Positions 1 through 8,554 of a stretch of DNA of 64,000 bases are shown piece after piece; positions within the stretch are counted from its first letter, which is position 1, and each line of letters begins with the position of its first letter. The stretch lies in assembly GCF_000316575.1 (NCBI RefSeq), contig NC_019682.1:2850001-2914000 (forward strand), written 5' to 3'. The stretch is from Calothrix sp. PCC 7507. GTDB taxonomy: Bacteria; Cyanobacteriota; Cyanobacteriia; Cyanobacteriales; Nostocaceae. The notes below the pieces were generated by a model. The model had not been told where the DNA came from and made no database searches. It was given only the letters and a program-made list of their open reading frames with translations. Both the position numbers and the translations under genes were made by a program.

Positions 1-1718
1 GCTGTAACGGTTAAGGAACCTGCGGCTGTCTCTGCATCAGCAACGTTAAACTCAATCCCAATCGTGCGGGCGGGGTCGGTGGGGTCATTAATTACACCAC
101 TGACAAAGGCTGCAGGGCTACCAGTGGGGCTATTGTTGGGAATGCTGAGGAAAGCGGTGACTTTCTCTGGATCAATTACTGTTTCGTTATCTGCCTGGAT
201 TGTGGGAGCAGTGTTACCACCATCGTTATCAGTAATGTTAGCAATAACGTTGGCAATAGTAATACCGTTGTAGTTGCTATCGCTACTGGTTGCTAAGTAG
301 CTGATATTACCAGTATGATTGCCTTCTCCTACTGCATCATCAACGGCAGTGACAGTCACCGTCTGTGGTACGTTCCAGTTAGCTGTGGTGAAACTCAGAG
401 TTGCTGGGTTGGTTGTGGTTTGGCTACCAGGATTGATGCTGATGGTGACATTTGCTGTCGGCTGGGTTTTCAGCACTACTTTGTAGCTATCAGTAGCACC
501 ACCTTCGGCAATGTTGGTGCTACCGCCAGATTGAAAGATGTTGACACCAGGACTAAAGTTGTAAATACCGGGGTTGCCAATATCTCCACCTGTAGAAGTT
601 TGAGAATTCTGGGCATCATTTACAACAGAGAGCTTCCAATCAGCATCAATGGTAGTATCGTTGAGATTCGCTATTTCAGTCCAGCCACTCGCCCCTTGAG
701 TGCGGATCGTACCGGCAAATGTTTGATCGTCATAGGTGAGGCGATCGACAAGGTTGTTAGAAGCATCGTATAGGTTGATTTCATCCGCACGTCCTAAGTT
801 CTGATTCAACCCACCAATAACCTTAACTGTGCTAGGTAGATTCCAAGCTGTACGGAAAGCAGTTGCATCACTTTCTGTCAGGATCACCGACTCTCCTGGC
901 TGTACGATACCGAAAGCACTCAGAGAAAATGAACCAGGTGTGCGGGAGTTATCATCAAAGCTCCAGCCAGTAAAATCTACCGCACTCGTGCCAAGGTTAG
1001 TAAATTCGACAAATTCACCGCTGACAGCAGCAGTTGTCGGATTGTACATATACTCGGTGATTTGGATGTTGGGAGTACCAGCTGTAACGGTGAATCCAGT
1101 TGCGCTGAAGGGTACATCTGGTGGTGTCCCATCAGCACTTTGATCGCCAGTACCATCTTGTGTCACCCAATTATTGGGATTATTAATTAGTGAAAGATAA
1201 GATGCGAAACTCGTCTGTCCACTACGCGAAGCATTATAAGCACCAATATCCGCATCATCATCAACACTGCTTAAGTCGATAGCATTAGTACCAGCTGTTA
1301 GCCCTGTTCCAGTCAACACCCCGTTAGCAGCACTAAACCCGCCATTAGCGATCGCTGTTAAAAAGACAGTTGGTGTGCCTGGTGTTCCCTGATAAGCATA
1401 AATCACCTCATCACCAGCAGCAATACCTCGGTTTCCACCTCTGCCAGTGACTGATGCCACAACTGTTCCTGTACTGGCTGAGATAGTACCAGTACCTATG
1501 TTGTCGATTCTAACGATGGTTCCTGCAGCAACAGCAGCAGTTGAAGTCCAACTAAAAGCACCTTCGTTAGTATCAGCGAAGCTAGAGCCATTCCACTCGT
1601 TATCCTCGAAGTAAATCGTTTCACCTGCAGGAATATTTACCAGCGCCACAAAGGCTAAATTGTCGTTGCCATCAGCGTTGAAACCTACGAATGCGATATT
1701 GCCAGCATTCAAAGCCAT
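1..1718 (-). CDS. Large lamin-tail/Calx-beta-like secreted protein, 5' part (runs off left edge)
   Basis: An uninterrupted minus-strand frame of 572 codons starts at the ATG at 1718 and continues past base 1. AGAGGGG lies about 9 nt upstream of the ATG as a ribosome site. The N-terminus begins MALNAGNIAFVGFN and has no signal peptide. It reads as a lamin-tail-like region (FVALVNIPAGETIYFEDNEW), then a second lamin-tail copy near residues 215-330 (ITEYMYNP, GEFVEFTNLG, DFTGWSFDD), then a Calx-beta-like stretch (AEGGATDSYKVVLKTQP) and a bacterial-cadherin-like start. Large repeat proteins of this kind are usually exported by type I secretion from a C-terminal signal, which would lie outside the window. 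The enzymatic part, if any (phytase-like or nuclease domains occur in relatives), is not visible. The Asp/Asn/Gly/Thr-rich composition fits an extracellular calcium-binding protein. Confidence 0.85.
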   Translation of the reverse strand, partial: MALNAGNIAFVGFNADGNDNLAFVALVNIPAGETIYFEDNEWNGSSFADTNEGAFSWTSTAAVAAGTIVRIDNIGTGTISASTGTVVASVTGRGGNRGIAAGDEVIYAYQGTPGTPTVFLTAIANGGFSAANGVLTGTGLTAGTNAIDLSSVDDDADIGAYNASRSGQTSFASYLSLINNPNNWVTQDGTGDQSADGTPPDVPFSATGFTVTAGTPNIQITEYMYNPTTAAVSGEFVEFTNLGTSAVDFTGWSFDDNSRTPGSFSLSAFGIVQPGESVILTESDATAFRTAWNLPSTVKVIGGLNQNLGRADEINLYDASNNLVDRLTYDDQTFAGTIRTQGASGWTEIANLNDTTIDADWKLSVVNDAQNSQTSTGGDIGNPGIYNFSPGVNIFQSGGSTNIAEGGATDSYKVVLKTQPTANVTISINPGSQTTTNPATLSFTTANWNVPQTVTVTAVDDAVGEGNHTGNISYLATSSDSNYNGITIANVIANITDNDGGNTAPTIQADNETVIDPEKVTAFLSIPNNSPTGSPAAFVSGVINDPTDPARTIGIEFNVADAETAAGSLTVT

Positions 1719-2126
1719 AAATAGTGTCCCCTCTAAGTTGTTGTCAGATCTACATGAGAAATTCCCAATGGTGGCGACACCAGTAGAAGAGTTTGAGGAT
1801 GCGATCGCAGAGCGTCTTGTAGAGAAGCTATCCGCAGGAATCGCAATTTCCTAATTAGTAAGTACAAAACGTATAGTTCATGTTCTTTTAATTACATATG
1901 TATATCTGCTAGCGACAAGATTTTCGTGAATCTGATCTTGAAGCTCTGTAAAATTATTTAATAGACCTTCAATTCAGATGGTAGTTGCAACTTGATATTT
2001 GGAATACTATCAGCATAGCATCAGTAAAATCACAGAAGGTTAAGGTTAAATTAATACATTGATTTTTCATAGAAGATTTACAAGAAGTCTATTTTCTAGG
2101 ATCATTCACGAAATATCGGGCTACGC

Positions 2127-2239
2127 CTAGTAGTCTGTCAGGGTTGAAATGAGGGACTGTAGTGTGAGCGTCTCGCTCACGCGGGCTTTTCGGCCCGCAC
2201 TACCAAAAACCCCTCAAAACAAAATTGACAAACCACTAG
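2127..2239. mobile_element. Miniature inverted-repeat element A, copy 1
   Basis: A 113-bp element with imperfect terminal inverted repeats of about 33 bp, starting CTAGTAGTCTGTCAGGG at one end and CTAGTGGTTTGTCAATT at the other. A GC-rich palindrome made of GTGAGCGAGACGCTCAC and GCGGGC/GCCCGC sits in the middle. The same element recurs in opposite orientation at 46886-46998 and 55294-55399. CTAG at both ends fits a duplicated palindromic target. It has no coding capacity, so it must be moved by a transposase elsewhere. Confidence 0.8.
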
Positions 2240-2284
2240 GCACTACCAATGACCAAACTATGAGCGATCGCTTCCCTTCCATAA

Positions 2285-2312
2285 AAATAGCGGGCATTTT
2301 GCCCGCTTTATA
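2285..2312 (-). terminator. Hairpin terminator downstream of the htpX operon
   Basis: AGCGGGC, a TATTTT-like loop and GCCCGCT form a perfect 7-bp stem. On the minus strand it is followed by a T-rich run, about 150 bases after the stop of the gene at 2460-2876. Confidence 0.55.
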
Positions 2313-2459
2313 AGAGATTCATGAATTTTTTTGAGTTAACGGACTTCCAGAAAATAAATTATCCAATTTACTTAGATAATATTTTTCTTTCTCCCCCTAC
2401 CCCCTGCCCTCTGCCCCCCTGCCTACACAGTGATAGGATATTTTTTTAGTTGGAAGTCC

Positions 2460-2876
2460 CTAACGTTGAGAGTGAGGCTCGTTGAAGGCTTCCCAACCAG
2501 CCTTAACTGCTTTTTGCACACGTCCACTGAATTCTGTAACTTCTTTCATCAGTAGATACCAGTTTTTCTCAGCTTCATCTTGCACTACGGCCCAAGTGTA
2601 TTCTAAGCGATCGCCTTGAAGAATTTTCTTCCCTTCAATCGTTTCCCGCGCTTGACGCACAATATTTAAATACGTTTCACGGCTAATAGTTCCTGCTGAC
2701 TCAGCCTCAGATTGAGCGCGTTTTTTGAGTGCTGCAATCAACGCTTTAGTTTCACGCTTGACTTCATCGGTTTCATCAGCCATTTCGGTTTCTACTATGG
2801 CGTCAGTTTGAGAACTAATTTCCACAACTACAATTGATTCAAAAGATTCGGCAGATTGAATGTTGTCAGCAGTCAT
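2460..2876 (-). CDS. Conserved hypothetical protein, acidic and helical
   Basis: A 138-residue protein of unknown function. The first 40 residues are acidic and probably disordered (SSQTDAIVETEMADETDE). The remainder is charged and helix-forming (ETKALIAALKKRAQSEAE, RETYLNIVRQARETIE) with a Trp-containing C-terminal segment (YTWAVVQDEAEKNWYLLMKEV). There is no membrane segment, no signal peptide and no cysteine pair. It lies 56 bases downstream of htpX on the same strand, before a hairpin terminator, so co-transcription with the membrane protease is likely. A stress-linked role is only an inference from that position. Confidence 0.6.
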   Translation of the reverse strand: MTADNIQSAESFESIVVVEISSQTDAIVETEMADETDEVKRETKALIAALKKRAQSEAESAGTISRETYLNIVRQARETIEGKKILQGDRLEYTWAVVQDEAEKNWYLLMKEVTEFSGRVQKAVKAGWEAFNEPHSQR

Positions 2877-2932
2877 AGTTTAAACATCCTCATTGCAAAA
2901 CTTACATGAGTTATCAGCGAACAGTTAATTTA

Positions 2933-3799
2933 TCAAGCTGTTGTCGGGAGTTGTTGTTCTAGTTTCAGCAATTCTTTCACTCGAATCTCGGTAGCGGGGT
3001 GGCTGGAAAACAAATTACCTAAAAACTTCCCAGATATCGGATTGATAATCAATAACGGCTCAAAGGCAGGATTACCATCTAAAGGTAATTGTCTGGCTGT
3101 GGATTCTAACCTCTGCAACGCACGGGCTAAAGCACGGGGATTGTTAGTCAATCTAGCAGCACCAGCATCAGCTGAAAACTCTCGTGTGCGGGAGATTGCT
3201 AACTGAATGATTGTGGCAGCCACAGGGGCAAGTATCACTGTTAATAGCACTCCTAAAGGATTGCCACCTCTATCATTATCTCGTGAACCACCGCCAAACC
3301 ATAGGCTGTAACTCACCATTTGCGCTAAAAACGAAACGGCACCAGCAATGGTAGCAGCAACAGCTTGTGTCAAGGTGTCACGATTAATAATATGTGTGAG
3401 TTCGTGGGCAATCACACCTTCCAGTTCATCCTCTGGTAAGATATTCAAAATACCTTCAGTCACAGCAACCGCAGCATGTTCTGGGTCACGCCCCGTGGCA
3501 AAAGCATTAGCAGTTTGACTGGGAACAATGTAAACTCGAGGCATAGGAATATTGGCACGAGCAGACAATCTCTGCACTATGCGGTACAGTCCTGGTGCTT
3601 CTCTTTCGCTGACTGGCTGGGCACGGTAGACAGCTAAGGCAATTTTATCTGATTGATACCAAGAAAACAGGTTAGTTACTGCTGCTAAACCAATTCCTAT
3701 AATTACACCTGTAGTACCACCAATTACCCAGTAACTAATTGCAATTAATAAGCCACTCAGGGCAGCTAATAAAATAGCCGTTTTCAGTTGATTTCTCAT
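2933..3799 (-). CDS. htpX: M48 family membrane zinc metalloprotease, HtpX-like
   Basis: A 288-residue membrane protease that degrades misfolded membrane proteins from the cytosolic side. Two N-terminal membrane segments (residues about 7-26 and 30-45) precede the catalytic domain. The zinc motif HELTH is at 132-136, and the third ligand is probably Glu207 in SRTREFSADAGAARL. Two further hydrophobic stretches (about 146-167 and 183-202) lie between the motifs, as is normal for HtpX. Length matches the family. It is the first gene of a short minus-strand unit with the hypothetical gene at 2460-2876. The upstream 400 bases hold its promoter, but no clear heat-shock operator is seen. Confidence 0.93.
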   Translation of the reverse strand: MRNQLKTAILLAALSGLLIAISYWVIGGTTGVIIGIGLAAVTNLFSWYQSDKIALAVYRAQPVSEREAPGLYRIVQRLSARANIPMPRVYIVPSQTANAFATGRDPEHAAVAVTEGILNILPEDELEGVIAHELTHIINRDTLTQAVAATIAGAVSFLAQMVSYSLWFGGGSRDNDRGGNPLGVLLTVILAPVAATIIQLAISRTREFSADAGAARLTNNPRALARALQRLESTARQLPLDGNPAFEPLLIINPISGKFLGNLFSSHPATEIRVKELLKLEQQLPTTA

Positions 3800-4202
3800 A
3801 TTTTTTGCTCTCCAGGTAATGCTGTATGAATTTTGTTAGCCCTTTTGGACAACAGCATTATTTAAGCCGCTCTTTGATTTTATCTAGCTGGACTTAGATT
3901 TATAGTACAGAAAACCTCTCTGATTAGTACGGTTTTCCCGCTGAATTTTTGGGAATACATCTAGACTTGTAGGAGTTAATTTAGTTGTTTTGAAATTTTA
4001 TTGACAGAATATATTGATTTATGGGCAACACCCTCGCCATTTGTTGGTAGCGACAATTATTTACGCTGAGTTACTTACTATACTAAATGCAAGTTGATTG
4101 ACTTGAATTAAACGACCTGAGGATTTTGTCAAAAACTGAGAAATGCCATAACAGGTAAAACACTAATAGTTTGAGTATACATAAAATTTGATTTTTTGAC
4201 CC
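3800..4202. other. Intergenic region upstream of htpX
   Basis: No gene is seen. The stretch AATTATTTACGCTGAGTTAC near 4050-4072 resembles one end of the element family at 42067 and 57353, so a partial element may be present. The rest is AT-rich and presumably holds the htpX promoter. Confidence 0.5.
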
Positions 4203-4754
4203 TTACACAGGTTCTGAGTTTATCTCTTGTGCTTGATATACCTGTTCACTGAATTGCTGAAAATCTAACTCACATGCTTTAAATGCTTCAGTAGCTTGTG
4301 CATATCCTGGTGCGTTGAAAAGATCGCGATCGCGGATTTTAGGTAACCAAGAACGTAGTTTAGTCAGTTCCGCTTCGTTTTCTTCTAACTCAGCAAAAGT
4401 GAGGTTGTCTATTTCCCGTTCGTGACTAAGTTCCGTATGAAAATCTCGACACTGCCCTAAAAACTCTTGATATTCTTGATCAGCCTGCTGTTGGAAGCGA
4501 TCGACAAACATCGCATTTTGCTCCGGTTCATCAATCCAAATGGTTAATAAATCTGCCTCGCCACCACCTGCTGTAATATCTGCTTTCAATTCTACCAAGC
4601 TTTGTTGCAAGTCTTCTCGCTGAGGCAACACACACACCGACTGTTGTAAATAGAGTGCGCCTAATCCCTTGAGTTTACGCCAAACATAAACCCTCTGTGT
4701 TGAAGGCTGTGCAGGTACTTTGTACACCAATAAGTTCCAACATTTTCTATCCAT
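4203..4754 (-). CDS. ChrB N-terminal-domain protein (chromate-resistance-type)
   Basis: A 183-residue protein matching the N-terminal domain of ChrB-type proteins. The start (WNLLVYKVPAQPSTQRVYVWRKLKGLGALYLQQSVCVLP) is the diagnostic block, followed by an acidic helical region. The C-terminal rhodanese-like half of full ChrB is absent. ChrB regulates or assists chromate efflux, but many short relatives have no tested role. It is transcribed divergently from a small gene at 4836 and an MFS exporter at 5148, sharing an 80-base promoter region. A link to metal or oxyanion export is therefore plausible but inferred. Confidence 0.75.
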   Translation of the reverse strand: MDRKCWNLLVYKVPAQPSTQRVYVWRKLKGLGALYLQQSVCVLPQREDLQQSLVELKADITAGGGEADLLTIWIDEPEQNAMFVDRFQQQADQEYQEFLGQCRDFHTELSHEREIDNLTFAELEENEAELTKLRSWLPKIRDRDLFNAPGYAQATEAFKACELDFQQFSEQVYQAQEINSEPV

Positions 4755-4835
4755 AGGTAGATTGTAACAGATGTTGCATTTAGTCTAATTTGTTGTTAAT
4801 CTGTTAATGAAACATGTGTTGCATTTTAAAAAAAT

Positions 4836-5084
4836 ATGAATCTAAACTATCAATCTGACGGCATTGACTGGAGTCCGATTATTCGTAGTATGGAGCCTCA
4901 AGGTATCTCTCAAACACCCAGATATCCGGGGAATTTGAAAGCTGTTCTGCTGAATCATGCTGGTTTAGCTGAACATCCCCAAGGTGACAAAGCTTACCAG
5001 CTTGCTAGAGAAATTGCCCGGTTAACAACCTTTAGTGATGCAGAAATCACTTATTGGTTTTCCAGAATTACAGAACTGATCTAA
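4836..5084 (+). CDS. Small conserved hypothetical protein
   Basis: An 82-residue protein, not recognised. It has no signal peptide or membrane segment. The C-terminal half is helical (DKAYQLAREIARLTTFSDAEITYWFSRITELI) and looks like a compact protein rather than random translation. The start follows an A-rich stretch with no good Shine-Dalgarno. It stands between the divergent chrB-like gene and the MFS gene 63 bases downstream, so it may be the leading gene of that transporter operon. Confidence 0.6.
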   Translation: MNLNYQSDGIDWSPIIRSMEPQGISQTPRYPGNLKAVLLNHAGLAEHPQGDKAYQLAREIARLTTFSDAEITYWFSRITELI

Positions 5085-5147
5085 TGACTAAATCCCTGAT
5101 TCTCTTAGCACTTTAGGGTTTACTACAAACCATCAAAACTAGGGAAT

Positions 5148-6356
5148 ATGCAGCTACAAAATAAATTTGCCCAGAAAATTCCCCGCACTGTTTGGGTGTT
5201 GGGATTTGTCAGCCTGCTGACAGATATTAGTTCCGAGATGATTCATTCTATCTTGCCTTTATTTCTCGTCTCAGTATTAGGGGCAAATGTATTAACTGTT
5301 GGCTTGATTGAAGGTGTCGCAGAAGCTACAGCTTCAGTTTTAAAAGTTTTTTCTGGAGTGTTGAGTGATTATCTGGGACATCGCAAAGGGTTAGCGATGC
5401 TTGGGTATGGGTTATCTACGTTTGTGAAACCACTCTTTGCTATAGCTACCAGTCCCACTGGGGTGTTGATAGCGAGGTTTGGCGATCGCCTCGGTAAGGG
5501 TATCCGCGTAGCCCCCCGTGATGCTTTAGTTGCGGATTTTACTAGCCCAGAAATACGCGGTGCAGCTTACGGATTACGTCAGTCGCTTGATACCATAGGT
5601 GCATTTTTGGGGCCTTTGGCAGCATTTACCCTCATGGCTGCTTCAGGAAATAACTTCCGCTTGGTGTTTTGGCTAGCACTAATTCCTGGGTTTTTAGCAG
5701 TAGCTTTATTAACAGTGGGGGTACGGGAAGCGAAGACGAGCAGGACTCAGGAAAGCCGCCGCAATCCTCTGCAATGGCAAGCTTTACACAGTTTGGGTCA
5801 ACGATACTGGATACTCGTAGTAGTAGCGCTGTTATTCAATTTAGGTAACTCTAGTGATGCTTTTCTTTTACTGCGCGCAGAGCAAACAGGCATTTCTGCG
5901 CCACTTGTACCGTTGACCCTGGTGGTGATGAATATAGCCTACTCCCTAAGTGCTTACCCATTAGGAATACTTTCCGATCGCCTAGGTAAATTTGGGCTAT
6001 TGCTGGGTGGATTGCTTTTATACGCTTTGGTGTATCTGGGCTTTGCATTCGTGCAAGCACCTTGGCAAGTCTGGGGATTATTTGCCCTCTATGGCCTGCA
6101 TTTAGGTATGAGTCAAGGATTATTGTTGGCGCTAGTAGCAAATATTATCCCGGCAAATTTACGCGGTACGGCTTTTGGATTCCTCAACTTGGCAGTGGGA
6201 TTAGCCCTGTTACCTGCCAGTTTGCTAGCAGGTGGGTTGTGGCAGACAATGGGAGCAACAGCAACATTTATCGCTGGGAGCCTGTTTGCATTAGCTGCTG
6301 TGTTGTTATTGCTGACTCAAAGACATAAATATCTCAAAGACATAAATATTAAATGA
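5148..6356 (+). CDS. MFS family efflux transporter
   Basis: A 402-residue transporter of the major facilitator superfamily with about 12 hydrophobic segments. The segment-2/3 loop motif appears as VLSDYLGHRKGLAMLGYGLS (residues about 73-92). FGDRLGKGIRVAPRDALVADFTSPEIRGAAYGLRQS is the conserved loop before segment 5, and the second-half equivalent is ILSDRLGKFGLLL. The substrate is unknown. Position next to the ChrB-like gene suggests drug or metal-oxyanion export. It follows the 82-residue gene by 63 bases on the same strand. Confidence 0.88.
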   Translation: MQLQNKFAQKIPRTVWVLGFVSLLTDISSEMIHSILPLFLVSVLGANVLTVGLIEGVAEATASVLKVFSGVLSDYLGHRKGLAMLGYGLSTFVKPLFAIATSPTGVLIARFGDRLGKGIRVAPRDALVADFTSPEIRGAAYGLRQSLDTIGAFLGPLAAFTLMAASGNNFRLVFWLALIPGFLAVALLTVGVREAKTSRTQESRRNPLQWQALHSLGQRYWILVVVALLFNLGNSSDAFLLLRAEQTGISAPLVPLTLVVMNIAYSLSAYPLGILSDRLGKFGLLLGGLLLYALVYLGFAFVQAPWQVWGLFALYGLHLGMSQGLLLALVANIIPANLRGTAFGFLNLAVGLALLPASLLAGGLWQTMGATATFIAGSLFALAAVLLLLTQRHKYLKDINIK

Positions 6357-6581
6357 GTAAGTTGACCAAAAGCAAAAATGGTATCTTAAGTTAAAGTCAA
6401 TTAACGACTATGGCGATGGAGCTCGCCAAAACCGCCTCTTCAGTAAAAGATTTATAACTGCAAGGCTGATGGCTCCTACTTTTCCCACTGACGGGGGGAG
6501 AGTAGGGCTTCGCTTAAATGCATCAACCTAACTCCCCTGTAGCCAGTATCTGTCTACAAAACGCACTTCAGGAGTTCTGGG

Positions 6582-7083
6582 ATGTTAGCCAGTATATTGT
6601 GGATTTTAATCATGGGCTTTTTTGCGGGTCAACTTGCCCGTCGTTTAGGCGCTCCACCGTTAATTGGCATGATTTTGGTGGGGATTATCCTCGAACCACA
6701 AGTACGTAATCTCATTAGTGCAGATGTGTTGAATACTGCTGATGAGTTGAGAACTTTGGCAGTGATGATTATTTTGATGAAAGCTGGACTGGGGCTAGAT
6801 AGAGAAAAGCTGGCTCAACAGGGGACAGTAGCGCTGCGCTTGGGATTTTTACCTGCAACAGTTGCTATCAGATATTAGACATGAATTTTTGACCACTACA
6901 GGTACTGTACCAGAAGAGATTATTGCCACTGCCGATAAGTATCATGTCACAGCGATCGTCATGGGAAAACGCGGACATCAACCTTGGGAGCAAGTATTAA
7001 TTGGCTCAGTATCGCAAGCAGTCTTAGAAGCTAGCCCAATTCCTGTAATTTTGCTAGAAAATCGTGAGCCTAAATCAGTTTAA
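6582..7083 (+). pseudogene. Cation:proton antiporter-USP gene, internally deleted and frameshifted
   Basis: The first 94 codons (6582-6863) encode the start of a Na+/H+ antiporter of the KefB/NhaP kind (MLASILWILIMGFFAGQLARR, then PPLIGMILVGIILEP). The reading then shifts and joins the end of a universal-stress-protein domain (EEIIATADKYHVTAIVMGKRG, SVSQAVLEASPIPVILLE) that continues to 7083. Full-length cyanobacterial relatives carry ten or more membrane segments between these ends, so a deletion of roughly 1 kb or more plus a frameshift near 6863-6870 has removed the core. Both remaining ends are well conserved, so the deletion looks recent. Confidence 0.8.
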
Positions 7084-7113
7084 ATCAATCTAAAAACTTG
7101 TTTGGTAGACAAT

Positions 7114-8436
7114 ATGAAATATTTACGTCAGTTTGAACCATTTATGGCATTACCTCACTTCATCAAATGGTTGCCAATCTCCTTTGTCGTTGGTATTCTG
7201 GCTGGCAGTGCTTCTGCTGCTCTTTTAGCATCACTCGAATGGGCAACTGATTGGCGGGAAGCCCATCTATGGATTATCGCTCTACTACCAATTGGTGGCT
7301 TTTTAAGTGGTTGGATTTATCATCGCTTTGGGCAGACTGTAGAAGCTGGAAATAATCTTTTACTCGAAGAAATCCATAATCCTAAAGATATTATTCCCTG
7401 CCGTATGGCACCTCTTGTACTGTTAGGAACAACTATCACCCATTTATTTGGTGGTTCAGCTGGTCGAGAAGGCACAGCATTGCAAATGGGTGCTTCTCTC
7501 GCCGATCAATTAACTAAAATATTGCACTTACAAGGAGCAAATCGGCGAATTCTGTTAACAGCAGGTATCAGTGGAGGATTTGCGTCGGTTTTCGGTACAC
7601 CCTTAGCTGGAACATTCTTTGGTTTGGAAGTTTTAGCAATTGGAAAAATTCATTACGATGCCCTTTTTCCCTCTTTGGTAGCAGCGATTGTCGGCAATCA
7701 AGTAACTTTGTTATTGGGTTTACATCATACGGCATACCTACACGCGCCGTTGATACCAACAATCACAATTTGGGGACTAATTTCTGCCATTATTGCAGGC
7801 GCAATCTTTGGGATTGTAGCGAGGTTTTTTGCCCAAATAACTCACAAAATTAGTCATTTTTTTAAAGCCAAGATATCCTATCCTCCAATACGTTTATTGC
7901 TAGGGGGTGTGTTGATAGCAGTGATTGTTGGCTTAAGCGGCACGACCAAATATATTGGTCTTGGTATCCCGACTATTGTTAATTCTTTCAACACTCAACT
8001 ACCTCCTTGGGATTTTGCTGCCAAATTGAGTCTTACAGCTTTAACTTTAGGAGCAGGTTTTAAAGGAGGGGAAGTGACTCCTCTATTTTTTATTGGTGCA
8101 ACTTTAGGTAGTGCTTTGTCTTGGCTTTTGCCACTACCTACGCCACTATTAGCAGGAATGGGATTTGTAGGTGTGTTTGCAGGTGCTGCAAATACGCCTT
8201 TGGCTTCAATTTTAATGGGAATTGAACTATTTGGTCTAGAATCAGGGGTGTTTATTGCGATCGCTTGTGTAGCTAGCTATTTATTTTCAGGTCATTCAGG
8301 AATTTACAGCGCTCAACGTATTGGTTTGAGTAAGTACTCTTCTGTGTATGTGGAGGAAGGGCTGACTTTAAATACTTATAGACAAGTAAAAATAGATTTA
8401 CCTGATGATATCCCAGAAAGAGAAAGCAATTTTTAA
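7114..8436 (+). CDS. CLC family voltage-gated chloride channel / H+-Cl- exchanger
   Basis: A 440-residue membrane protein of the chloride channel family. The selectivity block GGSAGREGTALQMG lies near residues 113-126, with GREGT in place of the common GREGP. The second block GGEVTPLFFIGATLG and the third GAANTPLASILMGIELFG (with the Tyr-equivalent region after it) follow in order. About ten hydrophobic helices are present and there are no C-terminal CBS domains. The ATG at 7114 is chosen. An in-frame TTG at 7102 would add four residues. Whether it is a channel or an exchanger cannot be read from the sequence: the proton glutamate of GREG is present, which favours exchange. Confidence 0.9.
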   Translation: MKYLRQFEPFMALPHFIKWLPISFVVGILAGSASAALLASLEWATDWREAHLWIIALLPIGGFLSGWIYHRFGQTVEAGNNLLLEEIHNPKDIIPCRMAPLVLLGTTITHLFGGSAGREGTALQMGASLADQLTKILHLQGANRRILLTAGISGGFASVFGTPLAGTFFGLEVLAIGKIHYDALFPSLVAAIVGNQVTLLLGLHHTAYLHAPLIPTITIWGLISAIIAGAIFGIVARFFAQITHKISHFFKAKISYPPIRLLLGGVLIAVIVGLSGTTKYIGLGIPTIVNSFNTQLPPWDFAAKLSLTALTLGAGFKGGEVTPLFFIGATLGSALSWLLPLPTPLLAGMGFVGVFAGAANTPLASILMGIELFGLESGVFIAIACVASYLFSGHSGIYSAQRIGLSKYSSVYVEEGLTLNTYRQVKIDLPDDIPERESNF

Positions 8437-8554
8437 GAATGATTTTAAAACTTTTTACCGTATGCTGAACGGATAGTTGTCAATCTTACTTAATTTAACT
8501 ATAAGATGATGTCAGCTTGAGAATCTGGTTAATCATAGCTTAAAGGGGGACGGA

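Larger units (their letters stand above)
1719..2459. other. Intergenic region with a miniature element and a terminator
   Basis: No convincing gene is seen in these 740 bases. They hold the upstream region of the large secreted protein, a 113-bp inverted-repeat element (2127-2239), a hairpin terminator (about 2285-2312) and a C-rich heptamer stretch (about 2393-2430). Confidence 0.7.

Noticed and set aside
64-1854. Four plus-strand open frames in the first 1.85 kb
   Set aside because: They oppose a continuous minus-strand coding frame with clear domain content and have no ribosome sites or recognisable sequence.
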